Assembly (NCBI RefSeq): GCF_024139115.2
Contig: NC_085141.1
Coordinates: forward strand, 244,271,047 to 244,335,046
Direction of reading: 5' to 3'
DNA from: Armigeres subalbatus
Lineage: Eukaryota; Arthropoda; Insecta; Diptera; Culicidae
Length of the DNA stretch: 64,000 nt
Positions 44,623-55,654 of this stretch are shown piece by piece. The notes below the pieces were generated by a model. That model ran no database searches and was not told the DNA's origin. It worked only from the letters and a program-made list of their open reading frames with translations. The first letter of the stretch is position 1, and the number at the start of each line of letters is the position of its first letter. The position numbers and the translations under genes were made by a program.

Positions 44623-44624
44623 TA

Positions 44625-45000
44625 ATAGTGAGGTATTCGCGAGTTCTCTACGTATATATTTTTTAGATTGAAACAAACCAATTAGGGCATTAAATTTTAA
44701 ACAAAATAGTGTTCTGGTTTCATGGGATCAAACCCCACCGAAGGGAGCGGTTACCCTCCAATACCTTTTCCGAACTAAATCTATCACATGTTGTGCATAT
44801 ATGCATAAATCGAGTTTCCGACATTAACAAAATTGTTGGTTAAAGTTTACAAATATATATTCAAAAACAACCAAATTGGAGGTTGAAAAAACGCACAAAA
44901 TTTGAGTTGAATCAAACTAAACCGCATTTTCTCCGCAGTAGAATATCACTCAAAGATCTGTACTCCTTGACGTGGTAATAGGGTCTAGAATAATAATAGG
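44625..45000. other. AT-rich DNA between a MITE and a Juan fragment
   Basis: I see no gene or defined repeat in this stretch. Confidence 0.5.
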
Positions 45001-45366
45001 AAATTGGATTATTCTTCTAGTCGAAATCCTTCGACAATTGATTTAGTTTTAACGGATTCAAGTCAGCTGTGTGGTCATTTGGTAACCCATGCTGACTTTG
45101 ACTCTGATCACCTTCCTGTGACGTTAGAAATCTCACAAGAAGCCATTTATAATCTAATCAGTTATACTTTTAATTATCATAGAGCTGATTGGCATTTATA
45201 TAAGACGTATATCGATATGAATTTTGATGTTGATATTTCTCTCGATACCAAAAGTGATATTGATAATGCTCTCGTACCTTTGACAAATGTAATTGTCGAA
45301 GCCGGAGGCATTGCATTTCCTAAACAGGGTTGGTTCGCTCGGAGGAGTATTCAAGAGAAGGTGTAA
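45001..45366 (+). pseudogene. Juan-like jockey endonuclease C-terminal fragment
   Basis: The frame reads RNPSTIDLVLTDSSQL, then ADFDSDHLPVTLEIS with the catalytic SDH, then YTFNYHRADWHLYKTYID, typical of the end of jockey-type endonuclease and its linker. It is open for 120 codons, but upstream endonuclease strands and the RT are absent, so it is a fragment. It may belong to the same insertion history as the Juan pieces at 49420-50940. Confidence 0.8.
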
Positions 45367-45771
45367 AAACTTCTTTTTTTCGATCTGTTAGCCGAGTGTA
45401 TCATGCAGAAATACACTTTCTTTATGTATGAAAGAGCGTGCGTCATATCCACTCTTCATCACACAAGCCCACAAGTGTAAAGAGTACAGGAAAATGACAA
45501 TATGCTGCTTACCAAAATGCATACATTTAGGATGTGTTCCAAATCTTCCATGTAAATGAGCGCCTAAACATAGACCTTTTTGATACACCACAGCAAAACG
45601 CACGCGACAGAAAATATTCTCACTCTTTATCGATCATGTTTCTCTCGGCTTTATTCACACGCGCGTGTAAACGCTCTCGAATGCGAGCCGGTGACAAGCG
45701 TGGTGTAATCATCATCAATAGACATAGCCCGCTGTCATCAATGAAACGCAGTATGAAAAAATATTATAGCC

Positions 45772-45820
45772 CGGGACATCCTGGCTACGATCTGGCGATA
45801 GGCTAAACAATAGGATGTCA
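45772..45820 (+). repeat. LINE-leader repeat GATCTGGCGAT...AAACAATAGG, copy 2
   Basis: GGACATCCTGGCTACGATCT GGCGATAGGCTAAACAATAG GATGTCA matches 23239-23284, where it precedes the R1/I-group ORF1, and 56114-56164. It is probably a 5' leader or 3' tail of that LINE group left without its body. Confidence 0.75.
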
Positions 45821-45966
45821 ATAGCCTGCTCGAGTGCGAATCAATACACTCATCTTTACTTTTAAAATCTCTACACATTTCAATACAAAGTGTGAGAAAT
45901 GACCAACCCTGTTCCTAAATGTGAAATTAAATTCAACTCCATTATTATTGACGATGATCTTCAGTT

Positions 45967-46225
45967 TGTAACGGCCATTCGGTCCGTTACAGTTTTGTAA
46001 ATATTTAGTATAATTGAATATGAACTTGATTTAAATATAGAAAGTAGTTTAATTAATAGTTTTTGTAAATAGTTTCACAAATTTATTAAAGATTAGCAGT
46101 CAAATACACCGCGTTTCAAAAGCTTTCACTTTGAATTACTCTCGCGCTCACAGAACGCTAAGAATGTTCTAGACCAACGTGCAGACCATGTGGCGAGCGC
46201 GTGTGACTACGTCACCGATTCGGGT
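45967..46225 (+). mobile_element. Possible LTR start with primer-binding-like site
   Basis: TGTAACGGCCATTCGGTCCG TTACA at 45967-45991 starts with TG and forms an 8 bp stem, as at the beginning of many insect LTRs. About 230 bp later TGGCGACCATC at 46224 resembles an LTR-retrotransposon primer-binding site. No clear CA end, second LTR or gag/pol was identified, so this is tentative. Confidence 0.25.
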
Positions 46226-47645
46226 GGCGACCATCTACCTGGGGAAAATCCCAACAATACCCTTTAATGATTTTCGGGAAAGATCGGCAGGCAAAATGGG
46301 CTGCAATGCGAATGGTTCAATTGCTTCCTGCACTTCGATCGTTAGGAGGGCGAAATGCGATCTAGGGACTTCGTGAGGTCAAAACCGAAGGCCAAGAATT
46401 AAGACAATCTTGCATTTGATCTGATTATTCTTGACTATGACTCGATCACATTGATCTGGATTGTGGAAGAGGCAGGAGTAGTCCATTTTAGTTCGCGTCG
46501 TGAGGTGATTTTGAAGGTAGATAATCAGTGACATGGAGGCCTTTTCGAAGTTACTAATTTAAGTTCAAACTCTCTCCTAGTTTCTAGCAAGGATAGTGTC
46601 TTTCCCATTAAACGTGCTATCAGTAGAAAGTGTGCGAGTGTGGAGCGAAATACAGGTAAATCACGTGCTTTTTAATGTGCTTTTTGATATGTGGTAAAAG
46701 CGTGGAAGACACGTTTTATGCTAGATTCGTGGCAAGTGTGCCGAAAGCCCGACACCAATATCAGTCAGCGACAACTCCTGACCCCACTCTGCAGCTTCAA
46801 AGTTCCCGGCGGTCCACTTTGCCGGAAGGGGCCGCGACAAGGGCCTCATACGCCTGTCACTGGCGAACAAAGCTCGTGTACTCTGCATCGAAGCTTAGAA
46901 CCGGTGTTAGGGCGCAATCGTTAATGCGAACATTTTTATATTCGGTTAGTTACTGCAAATAAATTATTTTTCGAGTCCCTATAATCAAGCAGGTATCTCA
47001 AGCATTCCACATCGTTATATTGTTACATGATTAAGTGTTTAATTTTGATAAAATATCGAAAACAAAAGTGTGCATAAAAATTGTCTCGCCATAACAAAAA
47101 GGTGGTAAAGAATTAACACTGTTGTTTACAGTTTAGAACCAAATCCAGATGTCGCACATGTTGGGGTAGGGATTCAGTACTCCGCCTTCTCCCCCTGGGC
47201 CGCGATCGACATTTTCGCGCCCAGGCAGGGCGAAGGCAAAGCAAGTAGGGCATCTTTAGTAGAGTTATAAATTGTATGGGAGTTAGAAAATGAATTTGAA
47301 ACTGTAAAAATGCCATCTTGACCAGGCGTTTTAGTTTTAAAAATTGGAATAGTTTCGTAAGAAAATTTATAACTGGAATACTGCTCATTTGTATTTTTGT
47401 ACGAATTTGCAAAATAATTTACTCGAGTTATATTTTGTTCAAAACAATAGAAGATGACGTCATCAGCTACAAAAAATACTATTTCATCGACATCATAACA
47501 GTTTGACATTTGAATTGGCATCGGAAGATTATTTTTTCGTTTTCCAGTATAAAACATGAGCAGCTTAAAACTGCTACTGACGATGCATTTCGTGTTTTAT
47601 ATCTTTGACAGTTATAAAATGTAAAACTCGGGAAATAAATGTAAC
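46226..47645. other. Unclassified moderately GC-rich to AT-rich DNA
   Basis: 46675-46962 contains overlapping open frames of about 80-95 codons that I cannot match to any family. 47100-47560 is similar in that open frames exist on both strands without homology. It could be the remains of the LTR element suggested at 45967 or host 5' sequence. No firm feature. Confidence 0.35.
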
Positions 47646-47649
47646 TATA

Positions 47650-48357
47650 GCTGTAACATTACTAAAGATGCCCTTTCAGCAGCAACAGCAAACGTTTTCC
47701 CGCGCATGAGGACTACCGTAGCGTAGTAGAAGGAGGAACCGTAACAGAGCGCGCACCGCGGGCGCGGTGTAAGAGACGGCATCGTTTAGATGAGCCGTGG
47801 GTAAGCGTCACCCTCTCCACCATCCCGTAAGCACATGGCAAGCGTCGCCATCTCAATCCGTGCACGGAAGAAATAAACTACCCAATAGTGAGTTTAATTC
47901 ACCCAACCTCGAACATCCGTACGGGAAGCCAAAATTGAGTAAGTAGGGTCGAAGTAGTTTGCCTTTACTCCCATGTTAAAAAAGTACCCAACGGAAAATT
48001 TATTGACCCAAATTTAATTTTAATTCACTCAATTTCGACCTCAGGTAATAAAACTCAAAATTGGCTTCCCGTATTGAACTGGCGTCGTTGGATTGTTTGG
48101 CTCTTTTGTTTTTGACAACAAAAGAAAGAGTGGATGAAAGCGAAGAGAAAAAATAACTCAAAAGTAAGTTTAAAAGTACTAAATTTTGGGTACTTTTTTT
48201 CTTCCGTGTGGAGCACGTGCGTAGGCGTTGTCCGCTCATCAGGCCGCCTGCGGCACCGCGCACCGTTCGTCGACCGGTCAACCCCATCGTCCGGCAAGCA
48301 ACCGATAGCAGCGTCCCCGTCGTGGAGCTACAACGGCAACAATAATACAGATGGCCC
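47650..48357 (+). CDS. Candidate host exon with GTGAGT donor, interrupted by a MITE
   Basis: The GC-rich parts on both sides of a MITE (47650-47862 and 48209-48357) differ sharply in composition from their surroundings. The right part is open in one frame (GRLRHRAPFVDRSTPSSGKQ, then SPSWSYNGNNNTDGP) up to a strong donor GTGAGT at 48358. The left part has stops in all frames but includes ATGGCAAGCGTCGCC at about 47835, so it looks like 5' UTR. I do not recognise the peptide, and no partner exon is proven. It may be non-coding 5' exon sequence. Confidence 0.25.
47863..48208. mobile_element. MITE (346 bp) with nested foldback
   Basis: The ends CACGGAAGAAATAAACTACC and, inverted, CACGGAAGAAAAAAAGTACC define the outer element. 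Inside it, ACGGGAAGCCAAAATTGAGT (47921-47940) is repeated exactly in inverted form at 48053-48072, suggesting a second foldback inserted in the first. The flanks are palindromic (CCGTG/CGTGT), so the target duplication cannot be set. Confidence 0.75.
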
Positions 48358-48363
48358 GTGAGT

Positions 48364-49410
48364 AGAACAAACGCCTGCATGCAAATTAAACTGCCCAAGC
48401 GCGCTTGGTAAAGAATCTTTTGGATTTGCCTGCTCCCAATTTTGGTTGGTGATGCGTGGCGGTGAGAGGCTATTTTTTTATTAGCCGATCCCTGAAAGTG
48501 AATGCCCACACCGCACAAAAAGCACGTGATAGGAGATAATTAGATTACGAAAGAACAGAAGCGAACAGAAGTGAACAGAAGAAGTGAAGAGAGAGAGAGA
48601 GTTTTTGAATGGATAGTATGTAGGCCTACGATAGAATAAAGAGCAATGAATTAAACTGCTAATATGTATATTGTTTGGTGGTTGTGAATAAACGCGATAA
48701 GGGTACCAATGGTACCATAGACAAACCGACTTGAGTTTTATACGAGAAAAGGTAATGTAGAGGAGGTTTCCATGTCACTCGGTATCGTTTTTCAGTAGTT
48801 TCCCTTTGGATTCTTTTACTGGGGAGGTTGGCTGAATCCAACCAACGGACACTCTCCATTTTTTCAGATCTGATCGGGATGAGCTGTTTATAGTCAACCG
48901 ATGATGATAACGACTGTAAGCGGATATTATGCCTTCAACTAGATTGTTTTTGCTCTTCTTCATGATCGAGCGTGTTTTGAAGGGGGAGTAATTTTCTTAG
49001 GAATCCCTATAGCCTGTCGTACTTTGCGCTTTCCTTCCATTATTGGAAAATAATAACCCTTTCCCCTGAAAGGTCTTAGGCCGGGCAACCCTAGAACAGG
49101 TGGAAGGTCTCCATTAGGAGTAGCGCTTAAACCATCCGCTAATCCTTCCGGAAGGCGCGGACGGATCGTACGGTTATAAGTTACTGTCTTAAAATGTGAA
49201 GCGATGGCAATACGAAAAACTCGCGATCGCGCTTTGAAAACTATTTGTCGAGATTTGTTAAATTAAATTAAAAAACGTTTCGCTATTCTGAAAATTGCCA
49301 ACTTGGAGAGTAATGTCTTAAAGTTGGGTCCCAGTGCAAAACCCTTTTGGAAATTAACGAAAATTCTTTTAAAAAAACCTCAATAGCCAATTCCAGCGTT
49401 TAAAAATAAA
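48364..49410. other. Non-coding DNA with GAACAGAAG microsatellite
   Basis: A short tandem GAACAGAAG/GAAGTGAACA tract followed by (GA)n lies at about 48553-48603. Apart from this there are only open frames without homology. Confidence 0.5.
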
Positions 49411-49414
49411 TTTA

Positions 49415-50940
49415 TATTAACAAATGGCAAAAAGGCTCAAAAACTTACTCAGCAGTTTGAGTCTAGGTTCGAAGACACTCTCAATCAAGAGAATGTTTTT
49501 TACCCTTCGTTTGGAACTAGTTTGGATGAAATGAGATCTATTTACCAGAAAATTTAAAAACTTTAAAGGTCCGGGTGACGATTGTATTTTCTACATAAAT
49601 ATAAAAAAACAACTTCCGGAGACCAGTTTCTCTTTTTAGGTTAATTTATTTAACAAATGTTTTCAATTGGCATACTACCTAGATGAATGAAAAAACGCCA
49701 AAGTTGTTCCAATTTTGAAGCCGAACAAAAATCCAGCTGAGGCTTCTATTTATCGCCTAATCAGTTTGCTTTCTTTAATAAGCAAACTGTTATTTTAAAG
49801 ATAATTTTAAATAGAATGATGGTTCATATTAATGAACTCTATTTTGCTGATGAGCAATTTGGTTTTCGCCATGGGCATTCAACCACTCATCAGTTATTAA
49901 GAGTTACGAATTTAATTCGAAACTAATCTGAAGGATATTCTACTGGAGTTGCGCTTCTTGATGAGAATGAGCATTATTACCACACAATTCGTAGTTGCTA
50001 CTCCGTGCTTGACTGAACTTGCGAAATTGTACAGAGAACACAATGAATGGGGCTTGGGATTAGCTACCCATTCTCAATGTACACGTTTCGGGTGCTCAAA
50101 TATTTAAAGTCAATAACGGCACCGGTCACATCCTTACGGTCATATAGGAATGGAAGGATTGTCAGTCCGACTCTCGATGCTACTAGAGACCGAGTATACT
50201 AGTAGAGACCGAGTAGAGATACAATTAGGAAACTGAGAAGATTCACGTTTTGGTAACCGCACGGAAGCGCAGCACTCTGTACTCACTTGCTCGGTGGCTT
50301 CAGCAAACTATTGAAGAACGCGCTTTTTCGACCACGTGCCACATGCGCATGAGCCACCGAACACAAGATAGATATTTTATTTCTTTCCCGACGACTAAAA
50401 CACGCACTGTACTTACTTGTTCGATGGCTTCTCTTATTACCGGCCGCGCAATGCAGAACACAATATTTTGGCAGATCGCGCGATCGTCCTGCTGTCCGAA
50501 ACAAGAGAAAACACGCACTGCAACTGGATTTGCTCTTCTTGATAGAGAAAGCATTTGACAGTGTTTGGCATGAAAATTTGATTGTAAAATTGATGAATGA
50601 ACTGATCCAAAATTATTCATAATCGCTCTTTGCAGGTTAACTATCAGAATTCGGAATCTGATAGAGCTGGTGTTCCCCAAGGCAGCATACTGCGGTCCAT
50701 ATTGTATAACTTTTGTATACTTCAGACTTACCTGATTTACCACCAGGGTGTCTAATTTTTTTTTGTCTCTATATCCACTGTCTATATCCAATATATGTCT
50801 AAAGTGTCTATATCCACTTATAAACAGAAAATCGAAACTTTGTCTTAAGAACAAACTTTTGATTTTTAGACCAGTCATTTTGTATGCTATGCCAATATCG
50901 GCTAGTTGCTGCAATACCAGAAAGAATTGAAGTTCCTTCC
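49415..50940 (+). mobile_element. Second Juan-like jockey fragment with an insertion
   Basis: It runs from the linker (AAATGGCAAAAAGGCTCAAA, as at 28055) through LIYLTNVF-like linker, RT start (QFGFRHGHSTTHQLL at about 49853-49900), an insertion at 49963-50522, EKAFDSVWHENLIVKL at about 50545-50600, and, after a deletion of the YADD core, CLYPLINRKSKLCLKNKLLI and ILYAMPISASCCNTRK at about 50785-50930. Frame breaks are frequent. It overlaps in content with the copy at 28030, so it is an independent insertion. Confidence 0.82.
49963..50522 (+). mobile_element. Unclassified dispersed repeat, copy 4, with 21 bp target duplication
   Basis: It interrupts the Juan-like RT at a known codon. ACTGGAGTTGCGCTTCTTGA T (49942-49962) and ACTGGATTTGCTCTTCTTGA T (50523-50543) flank it, 19 of 21 bases alike. 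The 560 bp body holds the block shared with 10953-11205 followed by the subunits shared with 13369 and 27541. Such long duplications are made by target-primed retrotransposition, so the family is probably a SINE or LINE leader rather than a DNA transposon or LTR. No ORF, no clear A-tail. Confidence 0.82.
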
Positions 50941-51339
50941 CAAACTTTTGGCCGATGCATAGTTATGCACTACATTTTGTATTTTCAAAAATAAAATGAA
51001 AATGTTCTGGCGAAAAATCATCAATGCCCCTCAAAGATGATTAAAATTGGGTTCCATTTCACTTTTCATTTCGAAATTTTGTGTTTAGGCTCAATGTTGA
51101 GAAAAATCAACATATTTTTACAACATAAATATAAAAAACTGAGTATCTTAATGTAATATTTTAGAACTTAAAAAAATAAAAATTGTTAATTTTAAAATAC
51201 CTACGGTGCAAGATCTACTCATATTCATCGGATGTAAGACGGCGAAAATACGACCAAAAACTTTTGCCTATATTTTGCGAGGGTGAACCCAAACTTTTGG
51301 CCGGGAGTGTAAGTATAACTTTGAATTTGGCTTGGCTAA

Positions 51340-51418
51340 ACTGCCATTATACGCATAATTGTCCCATGTACATAGTAAATCCCAGCAAACATGGGACAAA
51401 TATGCGTATAACGGCAGT
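51340..51418. repeat. Hairpin, 30 bp arms
   Basis: CTGCCATTATACGCATAATT GTCCCATGT is matched in inverted order by ACATGGGACAAATATGCGTA TAACGGCAG with only three mismatches and a 19 bp loop. It may be a miniature foldback element; no flanking duplication was seen. Confidence 0.85.
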
Positions 51419-51466
51419 AAAGGCGAGTGATAACAAAAGTGTAAAGTAATTATTACTCTTCCGTTG

Positions 51467-51629
51467 GGGGTCGTACATATATTACTTAAGGATTTATGGG
51501 GGAGGGGGGGGTCTGTCGTTTTCTTACGTACCATATAAATAAAAAATCATTTGTATGAAAAAAAATTACATGGTGGGAGGGGGGTCGAAAATCCCAGAAA
51601 AATTGCTTACGTAATAAGTGTACGACCCC
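51467..51629. mobile_element. Small MITE (163 bp) with GGGGTCGTACA ends
   Basis: GGGGTCGTACATATATTACT at the left pairs with GGGGTCGTACACTTATTACG at the right (inverted). The centre is TTTGTATGAAAAAA and G-rich runs. The flanks CCGTT/TTTGG leave the target duplication open. The design is like the sequence near 20975 (ATTAATTACGTAACGC). Confidence 0.8.
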
Positions 51630-51660
51630 TTTGGTGTTTTTGGGTGAAATTAAGCTGCTG

Positions 51661-51721
51661 CCAGTCGAGCGAGACTGGTCCAGTCCACCACCATCGAGGT
51701 GAAGTCACAGGTACTTCACCT
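51661..51721 (+). repeat. Two adjacent short hairpins
   Basis: CCAGTCGAGCGAGACTGG (stem 6) is followed by AGGTGAAGTCACAGGTACTT CACCT at 51697-51721, a perfect 9 bp stem with a 7 base loop. Their role is unknown. Confidence 0.75.
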
Positions 51722-51739
51722 GGCCTGCGGTACATCCAG

Positions 51740-53270
51740 GGAAAAAGTCACTAAGCACTCTAAAAAATCTAAAATTGTATCATCAAATAATTATGGTAGT
51801 GTTAAGAAAACACGGAACACTTATAACTATAGTTTAAGAGATGAAGGGAATTAGATTACCTGGTAACTTTCCCTTAAAACCACAAATGCTCATTATTGAA
51901 AATTTGTTCGTTTAACGATAAATAAAACTACGGACAAATTAGCTCAAATCCCATTCACAGTTGCGTATGAGAAGCTAGTGGTAGATAGATTAGGGTAACG
52001 CCAGAAACTAAACGGGCGACTAGATAATTTGGACCGCTCTGATTACAGCAGAACTCGCCATCTTCTTACTCACACTCTAATTAGTGTCTAGAAAGTCGAC
52101 TTAGAACCACTCACACACTTACACTGATGTATCGGGACCGATTTGCGATTTGGGCGTTTTGTTTTATGGATTCCAAAGAATGCAAGCGTTTTTCCCTTGT
52201 CTGATAGAGGAAAGCCTAATCTGTCGGGTGCATGTCGTGGTTTTATCATGAAATGCTTACTTAACCAGGAATTTGGCTTCCAATTTTTGTTTTCAAATTA
52301 AGTTACGCCCAAGTCGCAAATCGGCCCCGGTATGTTCAATCTTCTCTATATATAAAAATGAGTTGACTAATTTTCAAGATTTTCTCACCGATTGATTCGT
52401 CTTGGACCGAGTCTCGGACTATGTTGTGTTTATACATACTAAGACTTGATCATTTTGATGGGGAAAGTTGAAAAAATGTTCAAATGCAACGGTTTCATGA
52501 TTTCTTAAGCATGTCATCGAGCGCAAAAAATCAACTAAATGATTGACAGATCGAAAATAAAACCAGTAGAAGCATAAGTAGCACGCTAGTGGCGCTGTAG
52601 TCATTTAAATTATTTTGCCAAATTATGCTTCAACAAGCTTCAATTGGTCATTATTAATGCATCATGATGTAGTGCATGTTTAATTCCATCACCAACATCG
52701 GTTTGACACTTGTAGTACCGGTACTTTGGCTGCCAGGTCAAAGTAACCTAGATGCGAACAGGGACGACATTAGCAATCTTATACTTTTGAATCAACTATA
52801 AAACCTGAGCGAGATCGGGCAGGTTCGCCTAACTAACCATACAAACAGTTTTAAAATTCAACAGTCTGAGCTACTGATTTTTAGATTTTTGAAATTTGCG
52901 GTGGCTGGTTGTTGGAATAATATTTCGGCTTGAAATATATCCACGGAGTTTTAATTAAACAAGAGTTGTGCATAATATCAATCAAACAAATCAAAATAAA
53001 AAACACAAGATTCTAAAACACTTACTTTCACGAACATTGAAGCTGCCGCGCCTTTTCTTTAGGGAATATTCCTATGCCAAAGGAGCATGACTTGCGAAAA
53101 TACTTAATCTGTATTTGCCGATAACACTTGATATTCTATTGAGACATCACTAGTCACAGAACCATACGTGACAGCAGAATAGAACTGCTATCGACAACTC
53201 GACCTTGCCTACTCAGATACCTAAATTTGATCGTGCTCGAAAAATGAGTAAGTTTTTAAAACCTATTTTT
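51740..53270. other. Non-coding DNA
   Basis: No gene or RT fragment is seen. At 52346-52370 TCTCTATATATAAAAATGAG resembles the start of some insect Helitron families, but no matching CTRR end with hairpin was located. Confidence 0.45.
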
Positions 53271-53273
53271 TTA

Positions 53274-54520
53274 CAGGGTGCGGCAGAAAATAATGCGAAA
53301 ATTGGTTCTATTTCTTTTAAATCCCATTTGAACTGCTCCAAGCAATATTTTCATCATTTTCGAGTTCAGTTATCATTATAAGGTCCTTTCAAACAAATTT
53401 ACTGAATGTGTGCTTTATTTTTATTAATAATATCCTCAAGACGACGCCGGAGCTAGAACACGCCTTTCGAACTCCGACATCGACTGCCATGTGCATGTTA
53501 TGGCTAACGTTGGGGTCTTCACACAAGGGTGCGATGGTTTACAGACTCGTGCTTCAACATACGCCCCAATCGTATAACTCAACGGATTAATATCCGGACT
53601 TCTAGAGGGCCACAAATCTTTCGACTAAAATCTCTTCTTGTTCTTCAGCCATTGTTGGGTCGATTGAACTTGTGACATGGCGCTCCATTATGCTGTAGGA
53701 CAACGTTTTGATCCTCGGAGAATTCGGTCTTTTTCCAAGGAAGCACTTGGTCCTATAAAATATCGATAAACAATTCGATATTGATTTTAACCCCAATATC
53801 AATGAAAACAGGCGGCAATTTAAAACTTTTGGACGCCCCAAGCCAAACATCATGACACCAGCCGGATTTTTTTAGAATTTAAACTTCACTTTCTCCAGAA
53901 CATCCGCTACTTTCTTCGGTGTGATGAACTGGTACGTGCGGCCGTTGGCGTCAGCATCGATGCTGAAAAGCTTTCGCGAAAGAAAGCAATCTTTTTGAAC
54001 GAGTCACTCGTAGTTCTCATACCCAGTCCGTAATCAAGTGGCGTTTCACTCAAGCTTTGGAAGGTACATGCAAGTCTTCTTTGATGGTTTTCGCATGGAT
54101 TTCTCAGAAATTTTGACTTCCATGGCAAGTTTTCTGGTGGAATGCACCAGGTTGCGAGCAATCTTTCCACTAGCCGATTTGATCACGTTTGGCACACGTG
54201 CAAAGCTCGGACGTCCACTTCCCGGCTTCTGTTGCTTAGATCTATCATGCAGAGACATTTTAAGGCGATAAATTGAGACCAAAAGTCATCCTACCGCCAT
54301 AATAATCTCATTCGGCGTCCTCTGAGCGAGCAACAAATCAGTAATCACTTCTTTTGGGTACAATTTTACACAAATGCAATACAACAATTACAATCTCTCG
54401 GTGCGGCATTTGAAAGTAAACATAAACAAATATACTTTCAACAGAAGTTAGTCACTAGCTACTCGAATTAACCCAATATTCCAGTTTAAACATTTTCACA
54501 TTATTTTCTGCCGCACCCTG
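53274..54520 (-). mobile_element. Decayed Tc1/mariner-superfamily transposon (1247 bp)
   Basis: The ends CAGGGTGCGGCAGAAAATAA TGCGAAAAT and, inverted, CAGGGTGCGGCAGAAAATAA TGTGAAAAT differ at one of 29 positions and are flanked by TA (53272-53273, 54521-54522). The length is right for a mariner-like element. On the minus strand the transposase is recognisable but broken: a helix-turn-helix N-terminus (GRPSFARVPNVIKSASGKIA) and a catalytic region near 53860-53600 (VMMFGLG; QHNGAPCH, where D is expected instead of N). After a stop come SPDINPLSYTIGAYVEARV and VRKACSS at about 53600-53430. Confidence 0.92.
53430..54282 (-). pseudogene. mariner-type transposase pseudogene
   Basis: Reading from 54282 the frame gives a DNA-binding domain with the GRPS linker and a second helix-turn-helix (RNLVHSTRKLAMEVKISEKS). 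It then shifts near 54050 and 53860, passes the degraded QHNGAPCH block and ends in the SPDINPL block, the third catalytic position. C-terminal wording (YVEARV, HP, VRKACSS) is of the Tc1-mariner subgroup with such tails (maT-like). Stops, shifts and the Asp-to-Asn change make it inactive. Confidence 0.82.
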
Positions 54521-54522
54521 TA

Positions 54523-55493
54523 CTATAACTTTTGAGATTCAATACAACACAGCATCGTCAAATGCAACTTGTTGCAATAAAGGTTAAGGATAAATGCTCG
54601 TTAAATGAATACGGTTTTGTCCGCAACTTTTCTTTGTCCAATATGGCCCATTTCTAATAGTAAACAATGACATAGGATTCCTCGTTGTTGTTGTTAGTAA
54701 ATACGTTAAGAATAAGTGCCTTAAAAATAATTGAATTTTTAAATGGAATCTAGCGCGATGTCCAATCGTTTGCAGTAGCCATAAAGCAGGTGAGTTCATT
54801 GCGTGTTTTAGTAAAATGGTTATTTATCTAAATTTGGTGTTGGAAACTGGCTCATGCGCATGTATTGCGCTTTGCTCCGGTCGAAACACCCCCCTGGCGT
54901 CCTATACTATCACAAGGGGGTTGACAATAGCCACCATGTCCACGGACGGTAGCTCATTACCGTCCGTTGTTATTGTACGAAAATAAACATCATGTGTTTT
55001 GTTTACTATTTGTTTTGGTTAAATCTGAAAATTGTTTTCGAAATAATTTGCAGGATTTACATCTTTGACCATGGGAATTATGTTATTTGATGATAAAATA
55101 TAATAAACTTACGAATTGGAGTGAATCGACAGGTGTAATCAAACGCTACACGAAATCATATTTCGCAACTTGTTCTCCCGCTCCGAATCAAACAAAAGAT
55201 ATTATTATTGTTTATACTGTGGTGAGCATCACAGTTGAAATGGTCCGGAGATGCAAATTTAACAACATTCATAAGTGAAATTGAAATTAAATAACTGGTG
55301 TGCTGAAAGATGTTTTAGGATTATATTTACATGCCCACAATAGCTGGTATTATTTTTTACCAAATTGAAAATGTGTAGCCAACAATATTTTGGTTAAAAT
55401 CTAGTTGCTTGTAAACGCACGATTCGGAAGAAGTACTTTTCAAAATGTATGCTGGACATATTCATGAAGATGTTCGCTACGCTGAGAAGCATA
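54523..55493. other. Non-coding DNA with partial dispersed-repeat copy and a short hairpin
   Basis: Around 54735-54890 pieces of the unclassified dispersed repeat (GCGCGATGTCC, GTTTGCAGTAGCCAT, CATGCGCATGTATTGCGC) occur in inverted orientation. At 54938-54963 ACGGACGGTAGCTCATTACC GTCCGT is a hairpin with a perfect 10 bp stem. No gene. Confidence 0.55.
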
Positions 55494-55649
55494 AGGCTAT
55501 CTGACGTTTAATCGTCTTTCTCTTGCACGCGCACGGAAAAGATAGGGTTTGTTTTCATACGGAAACGCTTCCGAAGCGTTTCCGTATGAAAACAAATCCT
55601 ATTCCGTCTGTGCGCGAGCAAGAGAAAGATGATAAACGTCAGATAGCCT
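55494..55649. repeat. 156 bp near-perfect palindrome (foldback element)
   Basis: The arms of about 77 bp start AGGCTATCTGACGTTTAATC and end ACGGAAACGCTTC at the axis, then mirror as GAAGCGTTTCCGTATGAAAA to AACGTCAGATAGCCT. The axis is a single C at about 55572. Mismatches are few and grouped in the middle of the arms. A transcript would form a long hairpin resembling a miRNA or siRNA precursor. It lies within or next to dispersed-repeat sequence at 55655. Confidence 0.92.
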
Positions 55650-55654
55650 CATCT

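Noticed and set aside
46140..46170. Heat-shock element (GAATGTTCTAGA)
   Set aside because: Only two well-spaced GAA/TTC units, with no TATA box or gene start nearby.
52346..52370. TCTCTATATATAAAAATGAG as a Helitron 5' end
   Set aside because: No CTRR 3' end with preceding hairpin and no Rep/helicase remains were found; the word alone is too AT-rich.
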